From: Cytophagales bacterium
GTDB taxonomy: Bacteria > Bacteroidota > Bacteroidia > Cytophagales > Cyclobacteriaceae
NCBI GenBank assembly: GCA_029262935.1
Contig: JAJCYK010000319.1
Coordinates: 1-12,623, forward strand
Direction of reading: 5' to 3'
DNA: 12,623 bases
A model generated the notes under the pieces. It was not told the origin of the DNA and did no database searches. It was given only the letters and a program-made list of their open reading frames with translations. Within the stretch, counting starts at the first letter, position 1. Every line of letters begins with the position of its first letter. Below, piece by piece: positions 1 through 7,059 of the stretch. Made by a program: the position numbers and the translations under genes.

Positions 1-1116
1 AAGGGCCAGCAACCCAAAGACGACAATAAATATTCGGGTGACGAGAAGTGCTTTTTGATCTGGGATTGATAAAAGAGACCTTAACTCTGTTCCCAAGGCA
101 AAAATTTGTGAATCTGAAGTAGAGATAGCCGCGGCTATTAACCCAATCAATCCCAACGCGGCAATTCCGGATGCTTGATCATACAAAAGCACCTGTCCGA
201 TAAACTCCTGGGTAGTGGCATCAGGATAAAACACCGCTCCATACATACCCATAAACAAAGTGGGGAGGATCACCAATATGGCAAACACGCCAAGCCCAAC
301 CGCCATTTTATTCAAGGCTGAGCTACTTTTCATAATGATAACCCTTGTGGAGATCTGGGGTTGAGTAAACGGGAGAAATATGATAGCAATGGCCGATATA
401 ATGAAGAATTGGGTGGTGAATAGTCCTTTTGGCCCAGGAACTGATAGCAATTCCTCACGAACTGATTCGACTTTACTGAACATTGCGGAGATACTTCCAA
501 ACTCACTCAAGCAGTTCCAACCAATGATCCAAATCACTACGAAAAGAAGGATGCCCTGTAGGGTATCATTATACATAATGGCCCGTAGACCACCAGTCTC
601 ACTATAAAGTATAATTATTCCCATTATTATTGAACTCCAAACCCATACGGGAAACGCCTCTGGAAAAGCTGCGTTTAGAAATATGGAAATACCACTAATT
701 TGTACTGAGATATAAGGAACTAAGAAAATTACCGCACCAGCGAATGCCACATAACCGGCTAGTCTCGTACCGTACGTGCTGATCATTAAACCAGACATTC
801 CTTTAAAGTCCAGCTTGCGGGCTTTCTTTCGAAGAACACCTCCTACACGGATCAATCCGTATACCATCATGGCATCAGAAACGGCAAGAAATATCCAGGC
901 CCCAATGCCATGAGTACGAAAGAAATCAGGCATTCCCACCACAGTAAAGGCACTAAACAAGGTGGCAGCCGTAGTAAATAGGCCAATAACAAATCCGATA
1001 TTGCCCCCAGCCAGCAAGTAATTTGAAGTTGTTTTTTCTTTTAGACGGGTTAGTCTGATTAGAAATACTAAAATTCCCAAGTAAACTAAGCCAGCAATAA
1101 TAAAGCTAGTCAGCAT
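1..1116 (-). CDS. Sodium:solute symporter (SSS family), 3' end outside window
   Basis: Inner-membrane transporter of the SSS (LeuT-fold) family, expected to couple uptake of a small organic solute to sodium entry. The reading frame is open from an ATG at 1116 to the left edge: 372 codons seen, so roughly the last 100 residues of a normal family member are missing. Visible marks are the N-terminal YLLAGG (33-38), the conserved GGLRAIMYNDTLQ segment (175-187), QPQISTR (252-258), and AAAISTSDSQ (328-337), which matches the helix carrying the Na2-site Ser/Thr pair (S332/T333 here). Many hydrophobic segments alternate with short loops. The start overlaps the end of the DUF3311-like gene by 11 bp, a known partnership for this symporter subgroup. 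The substrate cannot be read from the sequence; the operon's glycosidase and reductases suggest a sugar acid or modified glycoside. Family assignment is firm, substrate is inference. Confidence 0.93.
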   Translation of the reverse strand, partial: MLTSFIIAGLVYLGILVFLIRLTRLKEKTTSNYLLAGGNIGFVIGLFTTAATLFSAFTVVGMPDFFRTHGIGAWIFLAVSDAMMVYGLIRVGGVLRKKARKLDFKGMSGLMISTYGTRLAGYVAFAGAVIFLVPYISVQISGISIFLNAAFPEAFPVWVWSSIIMGIIILYSETGGLRAIMYNDTLQGILLFVVIWIIGWNCLSEFGSISAMFSKVESVREELLSVPGPKGLFTTQFFIISAIAIIFLPFTQPQISTRVIIMKSSSALNKMAVGLGVFAILVILPTLFMGMYGAVFYPDATTQEFIGQVLLYDQASGIAALGLIGLIAAAISTSDSQIFALGTELRSLLSIPDQKALLVTRIFIVVFGLLAL

Positions 1117-1324
1117 GGGTTTCTTCTTTATTTATTAAAGATGCCAGATACGCAAGTGTAACGAAGAGCACACTCAACAAGAAGCTCACCCACATGGTAT
1201 AGGGGATTCCATAAAGAGCAGGTAAAAGCTTGTATTCGGGCATCACTAAGGGAGTAAATGTAGCGATGCAGGCAAGGATTGCCAATACGTCTAGTAGTCT
1301 TATTATGAACCGCCTCTTTTTCAT
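1106..1324 (-). CDS. DUF3311-like small membrane protein, symporter partner
   Basis: A 72-residue protein with two predicted membrane helices (about 11-28 and 44-64) joined by a short loop containing ALYGIPYTMW (36-45). The loop resembles the GlPxxxW segment of the DUF3311 family. Genes of this family commonly lie directly upstream of sodium:solute symporters, as here, where its last codons overlap the symporter start by 11 bp. The basic N-terminus (MKKRRF) suggests a cytoplasmic start by the positive-inside rule, and the acidic tail (KEETHAD) would then also be cytoplasmic. Its role is unknown; by analogy with other small symporter companions it may help assembly or stability of the transporter. 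It lies 9 bp after the SDR gene and is surely cotranscribed. Family assignment rests on size, topology and context, so it is good but not certain. Confidence 0.8.
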   Translation of the reverse strand: MKKRRFIIRLLDVLAILACIATFTPLVMPEYKLLPALYGIPYTMWVSFLLSVLFVTLAYLASLINKEETHAD

Positions 1325-1333
1325 ACTTTGATA

Positions 1334-2104
1334 CTATAGCCTGGGAATTGTTAAACCGCCGTCTACCATCACAACTTGCCCCGTGGAATAAGGAAATTTG
1401 CCATCAACTAAGGCAGCAACAGATATTCCCACATCTTCTGGCTTCCCTAATCTAGTTTGAATATTCAATCCTTCCTCCGTCAGTTTCTGGTATTTTTCCA
1501 ATACTTCAGCGGTCATATCTGTTTCAATAATTCCTGGTCTCACCTCATAGACCGGAATGTTGTATTCGCCTAATCGAGAGGCGAAAAGCTTGGTCATCAT
1601 ACTTAACCCCGCTTTTGACAGGCAATACTCCCCGCGATTGATGGAAGCAACTGTAGCGCTGATAGAACTTATGTTAATGATACAATCGCGGCTACCAAAG
1701 TTTTCAAAGCTATGTGCTATCATATGCTGTGCTACTTTTTGGGTAAGGAAAAATGGTCCTTTTAAATTAATATCCATGACCCTACCAAAACTCTCTTCAC
1801 TCGTTTCAAGTAAATCACTTCTCTTTTCCGGACCTACTCCAGCATTATTTACTAATACATTAAGCCGACCAAACGTTTTGAGGGTGCTATCTATAATTCT
1901 AGCTCGATCCTCCGAGCTGGACACGTCTCCTTGGCAATAGATGATTTCAGAACCTCGATTTGAGAGCTCTTCGATTACATCCATTATTTCTTCCTTTGGT
2001 CTCCTACCGTTGATCGCCAAATTGCAGCCGGCCTTGGCCAATTCATAGGCGATCGCCAATCCGATTCCTCGGGATCCTCCAGTAATTAATACAGTTTTTT
2101 TCAT
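1334..2104 (-). CDS. SDR-family oxidoreductase, 3-ketoacyl-ACP reductase-like (PRK12745 type)
   Basis: Cytoplasmic NAD(P)-dependent dehydrogenase/reductase of 256 residues, the usual length for classical SDRs. The Rossmann motif TGGSRGIG is at 8-15, NNAG at 86-89, the structural Asn at 113, catalytic Ser about 147 (NISS), and the YxxxK pair Y160/K164. The PG motif is at 190-191. The segments [28 protein letters not shown] and the ending DGGLTIPRL agree, from memory, with the subgroup annotated as 3-ketoacyl-ACP reductase PRK12745. That subgroup is usually found in catabolic loci rather than fatty-acid clusters, so the real substrate is probably a keto-sugar or related alcohol and not acyl-ACP. 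It overlaps the upstream flavin oxidoreductase by 4 bp (ATGA), suggesting translational coupling, and the two may carry out successive redox steps. Enzyme class is firm; substrate unknown. Confidence 0.93.
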   Translation of the reverse strand: MKKTVLITGGSRGIGLAIAYELAKAGCNLAINGRRPKEEIMDVIEELSNRGSEIIYCQGDVSSSEDRARIIDSTLKTFGRLNVLVNNAGVGPEKRSDLLETSEESFGRVMDINLKGPFFLTQKVAQHMIAHSFENFGSRDCIINISSISATVASINRGEYCLSKAGLSMMTKLFASRLGEYNIPVYEVRPGIIETDMTAEVLEKYQKLTEEGLNIQTRLGKPEDVGISVAALVDGKFPYSTGQVVMVDGGLTIPRL

Positions 2105-3549
2105 GGTGCCGGATTTTTTTTCAATTCCTTCAACTTCTCAGCTTCAGGTGTCTCTTTATAATAAGCATCGAGCGGAAAGCAGCCCGAGATCATACCGTTT
2201 CTGGGCGCAGTGGTACAATCGGAAAATGTCCTGCATATTTTTTTCCGGGTTAAAACATTTCCGTTTAAAATATCCGCCGGCATTTCCGGATAGCTGAGTA
2301 CCATTCTTCCTATTCCCACAAAGTCAGACATGCCCTTCTCGATAACGGACTCCGCAACGTGTGGGAGCCATTCCTGGAGGTAGGAGTAGGCAGAACCCAC
2401 TATTGTCAGGTTGGGAAATCTCTTTTTTATCTCATGAGTCACCTGAATTTGCCGGGCCACACTTACCAGGGGGTCCTCCGGAGGCAGATAGCCATCTGAA
2501 GGAGGGAATAACGCGGGTCGCTGTATATGAGGTACATAATAGGGGCTGCCCGCGGTGATGCATACGAGCTCAATCCCCAGTTCCTCGAAACTACGGAGCA
2601 TTTCAAAAACTTCGGAAAGATCAATTCCAATACCATCGACATCACCCCCAAAAGCCTCTCTATAGGGATGTCCTAAGCGCTCAGGTTTTCCTACACCGTC
2701 ATCATCTTTGGTAAACGGTATCCAATCGAAGGCACTAAGCCTGACTGCCACGGGAATATTACTGGTGGCTCGGATTCCATCAACCACTGATCTCAAGAAA
2801 TGCAACCGGTTCTTTAATTGACCTCCATATTTACCCTTCCGGTTAACCGCACTAAGGAATTCATGACCAAGGTATCCATGACAATGTTTAATATCTACAA
2901 AGTTAAATCCAGCTTCTTGAGCCAGAGTGGCAGCCTTGACATAATCCTTTATAAGTATATCTATTTCAGCATCTGATAAGAGGGTGTAGTCTTTTGGGAT
3001 ATTAAACTTCTTATCCAGCAGCGTATGCCTGTATAAAATGTGAGGCTTACGCACCCGGTCACTATCAGGTACTGAAAAGCGCCCCGAATGAGTTAACTGA
3101 AGTCCAACTAATAAGTCCTGGGAAGTACCGAACTTCTCTTCATGATCGGAAATAAGGTTATCGAATAAGTTTTTGAAAGCAGGCAGGTTGGCTTCGTTGA
3201 TCATAAGTTGATGGGGATTTGCTTTGCCATCGTGACGCACAGCCACAGCTTCACAACCCCAAAGTAATTTAGCCCCGCTTATGGCAAAATGATGCCACCT
3301 TCTTTTTGTAAACTCTGTGGGCAAACCGTCTGGGGTCCCGTCCCAACCTTCCATAGGAAGGATACAAAACCGGTTTCCGATTTCTTTCCCTGAACGTAGG
3401 GTGAGGGGTTGGCCTAGTGGCGTTTTTCCCGGCTTAGCCAGATTGGGATTAAACGGTAAATTCGCATTTAAAGACTTGATGTAGGCCATAAATTCTTCTG
3501 CTGATTTCAATTGGGCTACCCGGGTGTATTTTGGTCTGGATTTGGCCAT
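2101..3549 (-). CDS. NADH:flavin oxidoreductase, Old Yellow Enzyme family
   Basis: A 482-residue FMN-dependent (beta/alpha)8-barrel oxidoreductase, expected to reduce or oxidise an activated C=C or C-O bond using NAD(P)H. Visible marks are [17 protein letters not shown] near 59-75 (start of the barrel, usually NRi..aPM), QLTHSGRFS (151-159), and [16 protein letters not shown] (218-233), where the H222/H224 region corresponds to the substrate-binding His pair. NRKGKYGG (236-243) and [12 protein letters not shown] (411-422, phosphate-binding end of the barrel) follow. The C-terminal part has [13 protein letters not shown] and a later GCFPLD, giving Cys at 439, 445 and 457. It lacks the large C-terminal NAD/FAD domain of 2,4-dienoyl-CoA reductases. 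No signal peptide is seen, so it is cytoplasmic. It starts 1 bp after the GH88 stop and overlaps the SDR by 4 bp. Family firm; reaction unknown. Confidence 0.9.
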   Translation of the reverse strand: MAKSRPKYTRVAQLKSAEEFMAYIKSLNANLPFNPNLAKPGKTPLGQPLTLRSGKEIGNRFCILPMEGWDGTPDGLPTEFTKRRWHHFAISGAKLLWGCEAVAVRHDGKANPHQLMINEANLPAFKNLFDNLISDHEEKFGTSQDLLVGLQLTHSGRFSVPDSDRVRKPHILYRHTLLDKKFNIPKDYTLLSDAEIDILIKDYVKAATLAQEAGFNFVDIKHCHGYLGHEFLSAVNRKGKYGGQLKNRLHFLRSVVDGIRATSNIPVAVRLSAFDWIPFTKDDDGVGKPERLGHPYREAFGGDVDGIGIDLSEVFEMLRSFEELGIELVCITAGSPYYVPHIQRPALFPPSDGYLPPEDPLVSVARQIQVTHEIKKRFPNLTIVGSAYSYLQEWLPHVAESVIEKGMSDFVGIGRMVLSYPEMPADILNGNVLTRKKICRTFSDCTTAPRNGMISGCFPLDAYYKETPEAEKLKELKKNPAP

Positions 3550-3550
3550 T

Positions 3551-4933
3551 TTAAGAGACGATACGGCTAAAAAATGTGTAATAGGAACTCCCCTCTATCA
3601 CCCTTCTTAAATAAAGTGCCAGTTCCCTGGCATGATAATCTCCCCACATGCAGGCTTCCCCGTTTGGGATGTTACTGCCCTTCGGAATATGATCCCACCC
3701 ATTGGGTCGGTGATATATGGAATGCAGTATTAATCCCTGATGATCAGGATTTGTGCTAAGATAAGGTTCATCAAACAACGTATTGGCAATGGATAAGCCT
3801 GCGCCCCAATACTTATTGGCATCCTCAGACTTTTTGGTTTTTAAATAGGCTCCTAATCTGAGCAATCCTTGAGCTCCTATCGCGGCCGCGGAGCTGTCTA
3901 CAGGCTCCCAGGAATTAAACGGATCGGAGGGGTTTTTGCGCCAATCAGGCATGTTGACCAATCCTGGTGCTCCGGTATCCCAATAGGGAATTCCGTCAAG
4001 CGAACTGTTCTCTATATAAAAATCACAAGTGGCTTTGGCTGCTTTTAGAAAGGTTGCTTCCAGAAATTCCAGCCCACCTAATTCCTCGAGATCTGTAAGA
4101 TTGTTTTGACTTTGCAAGAATTCCAGTTGCTCGGCGAATCCTAGCATAGCCCAGCTTAAGCCCCGGGTCCAGGTAGTGAATCCACTAAACCCTTGTTGAG
4201 TTGCAGGCGAGCGGAAATTTCCGTTGTTAACATTAAATATCGATTCATGCGCAGTGCGACCCCAAACATCATACTGATCGCGTCCTTCACCATAATAAAT
4301 GGAATATTTTGCCGTGGCCAGAGCATGCTGATAAGCTCTTTTCAACAAACTGATTTTAATATCGTTTTCACCTGAATAGTAATGTTTCAGCAGGTGACCA
4401 GCAACCAATATCCTTATGGTGCGAATGGTATCAACGAACAAAGAGTGTGGACCATTAAAGGAATAGATGTATCCACCATCCGGGATGGGAGCCCAACGCC
4501 GGGCTTGTACAGAAGCTGATAATTTCAAAGCCAAAATACAATATTCCTTGGCCCAATCACTGCCGGGAATTTTTTCTTCATGCAACAATCTAAGCATGTT
4601 GCCATAAGTGCTTAGGTTGTTAAAACCATGGTCATGTACCCCGAAATGGCTGATGTGCGGAGTCATTTTTTTCTTGATATGGGAGGTCGCCAGATCTAAA
4701 AAATACGGATCACCGGTTTCATCAAACTGCAACAACTCCGAGCCATATTGAAAGCCTTGCGTCCAATCCGTCCAGCTCCTGGGCTCATAGATCCCATTAA
4801 CGGTTACCACCGGCGAACCTAGGCCATCCTGCAAATGAGTTGCCAGGTTTTTAATTTTGTCACCCGACAAGCGCCAAAAATGATCTAATTTATCCTTGAG
4901 GTCTTCTGGTTTAATTTCCGGATTTATCTGCAT
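3551..4933 (-). CDS. GH88-type unsaturated glucuronyl hydrolase-like glycosidase
   Basis: An (alpha/alpha)6-barrel glycoside hydrolase of the GH88/unsaturated glucuronyl hydrolase type, which removes 4,5-unsaturated uronic acids from lyase products by hydrating the double bond. I chose ATG 4933 as start; a TTG at 4966 would add 11 residues and the numbering below uses that longer form. Seen are HDHGF (111-115), whose D112 matches the catalytic Asp of UGL, and FVDT (177-180), whose D179 matches the second Asp. [16 protein letters not shown] (264-279), GIPYWD (325-330), [16 protein letters not shown] (357-372), HSIYHRP (415-421) and MWGDYHARE (440-448) are further family segments. There is no signal peptide, so it acts in the cytoplasm on imported oligosaccharides. 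It is the first gene of the operon, 1 bp before the flavin oxidoreductase. Family is well supported; a divergent specificity, including saturated or keto-glycosides, is possible. Confidence 0.88.
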   Translation of the reverse strand: MQINPEIKPEDLKDKLDHFWRLSGDKIKNLATHLQDGLGSPVVTVNGIYEPRSWTDWTQGFQYGSELLQFDETGDPYFLDLATSHIKKKMTPHISHFGVHDHGFNNLSTYGNMLRLLHEEKIPGSDWAKEYCILALKLSASVQARRWAPIPDGGYIYSFNGPHSLFVDTIRTIRILVAGHLLKHYYSGENDIKISLLKRAYQHALATAKYSIYYGEGRDQYDVWGRTAHESIFNVNNGNFRSPATQQGFSGFTTWTRGLSWAMLGFAEQLEFLQSQNNLTDLEELGGLEFLEATFLKAAKATCDFYIENSSLDGIPYWDTGAPGLVNMPDWRKNPSDPFNSWEPVDSSAAAIGAQGLLRLGAYLKTKKSEDANKYWGAGLSIANTLFDEPYLSTNPDHQGLILHSIYHRPNGWDHIPKGSNIPNGEACMWGDYHARELALYLRRVIEGSSYYTFFSRIVS

Positions 4934-5163
4934 GTTAGCATATGGGAGATAAGTCTTAGTTCCCAAGATATCTGGAAATTTTTACGAATGCATAAGGATT
5001 TGTCAATTTACTGGTAATATCTTATGCGGCTCAAAACGAAAATACGGTTTATCACTGGGCTGGACCAGGGTTGACCTTACGGCCTGGTGAAAGAGATGCT
5101 GTTTGATGATGCTCAACGTATCCCGAACAGATTAGAACGATTAAAGCAAGGTTATGTCTGGTG
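4934..5163. other. Intergenic region upstream of the GH88 operon with short coding remnant
   Basis: This gap must carry the promoter of the five-gene minus-strand operon, but I find no convincing Bacteroidota -33/-7 pair. On the plus strand an ATG at 5096 opens a 23-codon frame ending at a TAG at 5165-5167, just overlapping the stop of the convergent tonB-like gene. The frame can be read back without a start to about 5078. Its residues (LFDDAQRIPNRLERLKQ) look like ordinary protein sequence, so it may be the surviving C-terminal end of a lost gene. No family is recognised and it may be chance. Confidence 0.3.
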
Positions 5164-5622
5164 TTAGGGCGCGTTTTCTTTCTGCTTTTTATTTTTCTTC
5201 TTCTTTATGGGCTTAGATTCCACTTTGAAGATAATCGGAATTACCATATTGGAGGAAACCGGAGGACCATTGGCATGCTGTCTGGCTGGTATCCATTTTG
5301 GGCTATTTTGAATTATTCGAATCGCCTCCTGCTCAAGTGAACTGTGTACCTCTTTTAGTATTTTGATAGATTCTTGAACAACATTACCAGTGCTTTCAAT
5401 TGTGAATTCTACATAGACTTTTCCTTGGATTCCCTTTTTAAATGCGTCCCTAGGATAATTAATATTTTGTCCAATATATGCGTAAAACCCTCTTATGCCA
5501 CCTTCAAAACTTGCAGGAATTACTGGATTTTTGACCACCGTGGTATCAATATTTGCATTCTGTGAGATGCCTTCTGTAGTAATAAGCATTACTAGCAAAA
5601 GAATAGTATTAAATTGTGCCAT
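5164..5622 (-). CDS. Secreted TonB C-terminal-domain protein
   Basis: A 152-residue protein with an N-terminal hydrophobic segment (about 5-16) that looks like a signal peptide, possibly cleaved near 20, followed by one TonB C-terminal domain (about 45-135). Family marks are NINYPRDAFKKGIQGKVYV (53-71), FTIESTGNV (73-81), the helix SLEQEAIRII (95-104), and SPKWIPARQ (107-115) with the usual W-x-PA core. The domain normally contacts TonB-dependent receptors at the periplasmic face. Unlike a classical TonB there is no cytoplasmic N-terminus plus Pro-rich linker, so it is unlikely to transmit ExbB/D energy by itself; it may be a free periplasmic binding module. The tail after the domain is very basic (KKKKNKKQK, 140-148). 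It is separated by about 200 bp from its neighbours and is probably monocistronic. Domain assignment firm, role uncertain. Confidence 0.85.
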   Translation of the reverse strand: MAQFNTILLLVMLITTEGISQNANIDTTVVKNPVIPASFEGGIRGFYAYIGQNINYPRDAFKKGIQGKVYVEFTIESTGNVVQESIKILKEVHSSLEQEAIRIIQNSPKWIPARQHANGPPVSSNMVIPIIFKVESKPIKKKKNKKQKENAP

Positions 5623-5736
5623 TCCTTAACAAGGATAAATAATTCAATTCATTGAACTTCATTATAAAGTACAACTTAAGTTGCATAAAAAATGTTGAAC
5701 ATACACTTAATTATTTTCAAACAACTTGACCATGTC

Positions 5737-5799
5737 CTAGCTACATCCGCCACAACCCCCGCACCCGCTACAACCACTACAACCGGATCCATCTGAACC
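5737..5799 (-). other. Startless Gly/Cys-rich reading frame after the methyltransferase
   Basis: Downstream of the methyltransferase stop and in the same frame, 20 codons encode a Gly/Ser/Cys peptide containing CSGCSGCGGCGGC (five Cys at exact C-x-x-C spacing), ending at a TAG at 5737-5739. It is separated from the methyltransferase by that gene's TAG (5821-5823) and an in-frame TGA (5800-5802). No ATG, GTG or TTG lies between the TGA and the peptide. Gly/Cys tails of this sort are known at the C-termini of various bacterial proteins. Here it could be a decayed tail or the end of a lost small protein; expression by frameshift or readthrough is also conceivable. I do not call it a gene. Confidence 0.35.
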
Positions 5800-5820
5800 T
5801 CAAATCCAAATTAAGGAGAT

Positions 5821-6876
5821 CTAAGCCCTGGCCTCCAGAATCAGATTGAACGGAGTTTCGGTAGCTCTTCTAAATTGACCAAAACCTGCTGATGTTACCA
5901 CTTCCCGTAATCGTTTTTCCCCGGCTTGTGCACCCAATGCAAGGCCCACTTCCTGATTCAGAGAGCAGGGGGTGCAGATGGCGGTGGAAAAGGCATAAAA
6001 AGCACGTCCTACCGGATTTAGATTTTCTTCCAGAGTATCTTTTGCGAAGGGCTCCACAATCATACAGCTGCCATCAGGTTTTAGCACTTCTTTTACATGG
6101 GCACAAGCGCCGACGGGGTCTCCCATGTCATGCAGACAATCAAAAAACGTCACTAAATCATAGCCATCTCCAGGGAAATCTTTGGCAGTAGCCACTTCGA
6201 ACGTAAGGTTATTCAAACCGGCGTCCTTAGCGCGCATCCTGGCCTGCTCTATGGATTTATCATGATAATCATAGCCTGTAAAGGTCGAATTAGGGTATGC
6301 CCTAGCCATTATGATAGTAGAAGCGGCATGGCCACAACCGATATCCGCCACCTTAGCACCGCTTTTTAATTTCGCATCCACGCCTTCCAAAGATGGAATC
6401 CAGTTGTTCACTAAATTGCTCTCGTAGGAAGGACTAAAAAATTTCTCAGTACCACAGAAAAGACAGGTATCGTGATCGCCCCAGGCAATCCCTTCACCCG
6501 TTTGAAAAGCTTTTTCCATCTTGGGTGCATCGTTGTACACCGAAGTTATAGCATAGAATGCCCCGGTCATAAATACCGGACTTTCTTCGTTGCCAAAAAC
6601 AGCCGCCTGTTCAGGGGTCATTGAAAAGCTATTGGCCGCTGCATCATAGGTCACATAGCCCGATGCCGCCTGTGCCGATAACCACTCACGCACATATCTT
6701 TCCGCAGTATTTGTTTCATCGGCCAGTTCCGTAGAGTTCATTGGCCCGGATGCTGCCAAAGATTTGAAAAGCCCCAATTTATCTCCTAATAAGATCAAGG
6801 ACCCATTGGCGGCGGCACCCATTTCTGTAACTACTTTCCCCAATAGCTCATTTAATTTTTCTTCATTTAATTCCAT
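5821..6876 (-). CDS. Class I SAM-dependent methyltransferase with N-terminal winged helix
   Basis: A 351-residue cytoplasmic protein. Residues 1-95 form a winged-helix-like region (DKLGLFKSLAASGPMNSTELADETNTAERYVREWL, about 32-66) of the type fused to O-methyltransferase-like and Rv2258c-like enzymes. Residues about 150-351 form the Rossmann methyltransferase core: motif I VADIGCGHA (176-184), the acidic end of strand 2 at GYDYHDKS (201-208), YDLVTFFDCLHDMGDP (239-253, motif IV/post-I region), and LKPDGSCMIVEP (265-276). Two CxxC pairs are visible, CLFC (138-141) and CTPC (301-304), not part of the standard core. The end TPFNLILEARA is a natural C-terminus. It lies 183 bp after the regulator gene on the same strand. 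Methyl acceptor unknown; small molecules are likely for this subgroup. Confidence 0.88.
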   Translation of the reverse strand: MELNEEKLNELLGKVVTEMGAAANGSLILLGDKLGLFKSLAASGPMNSTELADETNTAERYVREWLSAQAASGYVTYDAAANSFSMTPEQAAVFGNEESPVFMTGAFYAITSVYNDAPKMEKAFQTGEGIAWGDHDTCLFCGTEKFFSPSYESNLVNNWIPSLEGVDAKLKSGAKVADIGCGHAASTIIMARAYPNSTFTGYDYHDKSIEQARMRAKDAGLNNLTFEVATAKDFPGDGYDLVTFFDCLHDMGDPVGACAHVKEVLKPDGSCMIVEPFAKDTLEENLNPVGRAFYAFSTAICTPCSLNQEVGLALGAQAGEKRLREVVTSAGFGQFRRATETPFNLILEARA

Positions 6877-7059
6877 GATTCTAATTTTAAGTTCATACTT
6901 GATTCCTTATTAAAGCATCTTTTGACACCTACCTCAAATTGGCTATATCAAAGATGGGAAAAAGTGCAAGACACTATCTAGCAGGTATGTTGCGGTGTTG
7001 TTAAATTTTTGCTCAGGAATTGAAATTATGGTGCAGAACCTTTAAACGATGTTGAAAAG

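Noticed and set aside
380..607. Plus-strand frame of 75 codons inside the symporter gene
   Set aside because: It is antisense to a continuous, motif-rich symporter frame and has no recognisable protein character.
1557..1940. Plus-strand frame of 127 codons opposite the SDR gene
   Set aside because: The opposite strand holds all SDR motifs in order; this is a mirror frame.
5741..5823. Plus-strand Pro/Gln-rich frame opposite the Gly/Cys peptide
   Set aside because: A TAG directly precedes it and there is no start codon; its composition simply mirrors the Gly/Cys codons.
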